Below are positions 6,322 through 7,960 of a stretch of 7,960 bases of DNA, one piece after another; within the stretch, counting starts at the first letter, position 1, and the number at the start of each line of letters is the position of its first letter. The notes under the pieces are model-generated. The model worked only from the letters and a program-made list of their open reading frames with translations, searched no databases and was not told the DNA's origin. Position numbers and translations under genes: made by a program. The stretch lies in the NCBI GenBank assembly GCA_038245725.1, contig JBBRSD010000019.1:1-7960 (forward strand), written 5' to 3'. The stretch is from JBBRSD01 sp038245725. Its GTDB lineage: Bacteria > Actinomycetota > Coriobacteriia > Anaerosomatales > JAAXUF01.

Positions 6322-6361
6322 GGCCGTTTCGTTTCCTGGACGGCAACCGGGCACAACGGCC
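6322..6361. repeat. Inverted repeat in intergenic gap
   Basis: GGCCGTT (6322-6328) and AACGGCC (6355-6361) are perfect 7-bp arms separated by 26 bp, lying just after the flavoprotein stop. No T-run follows, so an intrinsic terminator is not well supported. It may fold in the mRNA or be coincidental. Confidence 0.25.
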
Positions 6362-6406
6362 AAATAGCATCCCTTGAGACCCGAACGAGACACGGAGGTG
6401 CTGGCG

Positions 6407-7552
6407 ATGGACAGTACGAAGCTGCCTACACGTGAGACCGTTCCATTTCGCATCCAGACGGCCGACGGTGCGATCGCCGAGTTGTCGTACTCGTCGCCGC
6501 GACCCGCCGCGCGCCACAACGAGCGCGAGGTCCTCGAGACCCTGCCGTGGTTCGAGCCGGGCAAGCCCCTACGGAACTACATGCTGCACGAGACGGACTT
6601 TTACGACGAGGTGGAGCAGGTCTGGGGGCGCCGCTGGGGCGCCGAGGGGATCGGAACGCTGCGTGAGGTACTCGTCTCGCGGCCGAGTGAGAACGAGGTG
6701 CGGCCGGAGTACGAGGAGGAGTGGCAGTACTACTACTCCAGCGCAGCCGGAACCGCCGACCTGGGCAGACTCCAGGCGCAATTCGACGCCTACTACCAGG
6801 TGCTCGAAGACCACGGCGTCCGGGTCAACTACGTCGAGCCGCCGGTACCGGCGATCGGCGCCTACGGCTGGATCAAGAATCTCGTCACGCTCGCGGGCGC
6901 CGGATTGATCGTTCACGGCGGCGCGATCGTCCACCGCTACGGGCTCGGTTCGTGGCAGCGAGGTCGTGAGGTGATCTGGGAGCAGGTGCTCGCCGCGCTG
7001 CAGGTGCCGATCTACCTGACGATCCACGGCAAGGGCATCGGCGAGCCGGGAGCCGGACGCTGGCTCGATGCGAAGACATTCGCCTTCAATGAGTCGGTCG
7101 TCGCCAACGAGGAGGGGTTGCGCCAGCTCGAGTTCGTCCTCTCGAATCTCGGGATCGAGCTCGTCGTCTGCCATAGCCCCGGCTGGTACGACTCGACCGG
7201 CCACGGGAACATCGGCACATCACACATGGACATGGTCATGCTGACGGTCGACCACAGAACGGTGCTGCTCGCCCCCCATCTCGTGAACTACGGATTCGTG
7301 CGCGAGCTCGTCAAGCGCGACTACCGGATCATCGAAGTGCCCGTCGAGGAGTACTGGGATCTCGCACTGAACGGCGTCACGCTCTCGCCCGGCAAGATCG
7401 TGATGAACGCCGGTTCGCCCACGGTTCGGAGAGAGCTCGAACGGCACGACATCGAGGTGATCGAGGTCGACTTCTCCGAGAGCCACAAGTTTGCGATCGC
7501 TGGGCTCCACTGCGCAACGCTCGAACTTGTCCGCGACCAAGAGGACGAGTAG
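6407..7552 (+). CDS. Amidinotransferase / arginine deiminase superfamily enzyme
   Basis: A 381-residue cytoplasmic enzyme of the guanidine-modifying superfamily, which attacks a guanidinium carbon through a covalent cysteine adduct. The catalytic Cys is C369 in GLHCATLELVR near the C-terminus. H273 and D275 form the HxD motif (SHMDMVML). D221 in GRWLDAKT probably replaces the Asp of the usual EGGD segment. The region around 150-180 (GWIKNLVTLAGAGLIVH) forms another blade of the propeller. Whether the product is an amidinotransferase, a deiminase or a dimethylarginine-type hydrolase cannot be told from sequence. The ATG at 6407 was chosen over one at 6374 because GGAGG lies at 6394-6398, 8 bases upstream. 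The gene is followed after 43 bp by the DUF1348 gene, forming a likely operon. Confidence 0.8.
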   Translation: MDSTKLPTRETVPFRIQTADGAIAELSYSSPRPAARHNEREVLETLPWFEPGKPLRNYMLHETDFYDEVEQVWGRRWGAEGIGTLREVLVSRPSENEVRPEYEEEWQYYYSSAAGTADLGRLQAQFDAYYQVLEDHGVRVNYVEPPVPAIGAYGWIKNLVTLAGAGLIVHGGAIVHRYGLGSWQRGREVIWEQVLAALQVPIYLTIHGKGIGEPGAGRWLDAKTFAFNESVVANEEGLRQLEFVLSNLGIELVVCHSPGWYDSTGHGNIGTSHMDMVMLTVDHRTVLLAPHLVNYGFVRELVKRDYRIIEVPVEEYWDLALNGVTLSPGKIVMNAGSPTVRRELERHDIEVIEVDFSESHKFAIAGLHCATLELVRDQEDE

Positions 7553-7584
7553 GAACCGGAATCGCTTTCGCCCCACCGAACAAC

Positions 7585-7592
7585 AGGAGGAG
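7585..7592 (+). promoter_or_regulatory. Strong ribosome binding site of the DUF1348 gene
   Basis: AGGAGGAG, centred about 8 bases before the ATG at 7596, is a near-perfect Shine-Dalgarno sequence. It fixes that start and contrasts with the absent or weak sites of the regulator, DUF2231 and flavoprotein genes. Confidence 0.8.
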
Positions 7593-7595
7593 CCC

Positions 7596-7960
7596 ATGGA
7601 AGAACGGCCGCCGTTGCCGCCATTCACGGAGGAGACCGCACGACAGAAGGTTCAGGCGGCCGAGGATGCGTGGAACACGCACGACCCAGAACGGGTCGCG
7701 CTCGCCTACACCGTCGACTCGGAGTGGCGCAACCGAGACGAGTTCTTCACGGGCCGCGAAGCGATCATCGACTTCCTCCACCGCAAGTGGAGCAGCGAGC
7801 TCGCCTACCGGCTGCAGAAAGAACTCTGGTGCTTCACCGACAACCGCATCTCAGTGCGGTTCGAGTACGAGTCACGCGACAAGGACGGCCAGTGGTGGCG
7901 AAGCCACGGCAACGAGCACTGGGAATTCGACGAACACGGCCTGATGCGCCGACGCGACGC
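7596..7960 (+). CDS. DUF1348 (NTF2/SnoaL-like) protein, 3' end beyond window
   Basis: The first 121 residues of a protein that continues past the window end. The highly conserved DUF1348 pattern is visible: PPFTEETARQKVQAAEDAWN at the N-terminus, then DSEWRNRDEFFTGREAI, FLHRKW, ELAYRLQKELW, NRISVRFEYE and GNEHWEFDEHGLMRRRDA. These proteins adopt a small cone-shaped NTF2-like fold of about 150-160 residues, so about 30-40 residues should be missing. The biochemical function of the family is not known to me; related folds act as isomerases, hydrolases or ligand-binding proteins. The gene follows the guanidine-modifying enzyme after 43 bp and is probably co-transcribed with it. Confidence 0.85.
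   Translation, partial: MEERPPLPPFTEETARQKVQAAEDAWNTHDPERVALAYTVDSEWRNRDEFFTGREAIIDFLHRKWSSELAYRLQKELWCFTDNRISVRFEYESRDKDGQWWRSHGNEHWEFDEHGLMRRRD

Noticed and set aside
6322..6361. Intrinsic terminator after the flavoprotein gene
   Set aside because: The 7-bp arms are separated by 26 bp and no T-run follows, so I list it only as an inverted repeat.

Overview
The window is a GC-rich bacterial sequence with short intergenic gaps, frequent GTG starts and possibly leaderless genes. This suggests an actinobacterial-type genome, perhaps a deep-branching class such as Thermoleophilia, but no rRNA or lineage marker is present, so the taxonomy is an inference.

Layout. (1) Positions 1-981 hold a complete IS982-type insertion sequence with 17-bp terminal inverted repeats and an intact DDE transposase on the minus strand. 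Its right end coincides with the TAG stop codon of the next gene. (2) Positions 978-2123 (minus) encode a membrane-anchored copper nitrite reductase (NirK type) that keeps all type 1 and type 2 copper ligands and the catalytic Asp/His pair. (3) A 397-bp divergent intergenic region (2124-2520) carries a perfect 8-bp-arm inverted repeat and separates nirK from a plus-strand 12-helix membrane protein resembling NnrS or haem-copper oxidase subunit I (2521-3816). (4) After a 262-bp gap comes a helix-turn-helix regulator with four C-terminal cysteines (4079-4780), probably a SufR-like Fe-S sensor. A strikingly AT-rich promoter/operator-like segment at its 3' end leads into a DUF2231 membrane protein (4794-5252) and an abutting four-helix membrane protein (5253-5654). 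(5) Next is a nitroreductase-fold flavoprotein of the iodotyrosine deiodinase subgroup (about 5690-6316). (6) The last two genes form a tight unit with strong ribosome binding sites: an amidinotransferase/arginine-deiminase-superfamily enzyme (6407-7552) and a DUF1348 (NTF2-like) protein cut off by the window end (7596 onward).

How they may work together. The nirK, NnrS-like, Fe-S regulator, DUF2231 and four-helix genes look like a nitrite/nitric oxide module: an outward-facing nitrite reductase, several His-rich membrane proteins that could bind haem or copper or carry electrons, and a redox- or NO-sensitive regulator. The downstream flavoenzyme, guanidine-modifying enzyme and DUF1348 protein look like a separate small-molecule metabolic group. 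The links between these parts rest on gene order and are inferred. No CRISPR array, tRNA or rRNA was seen.
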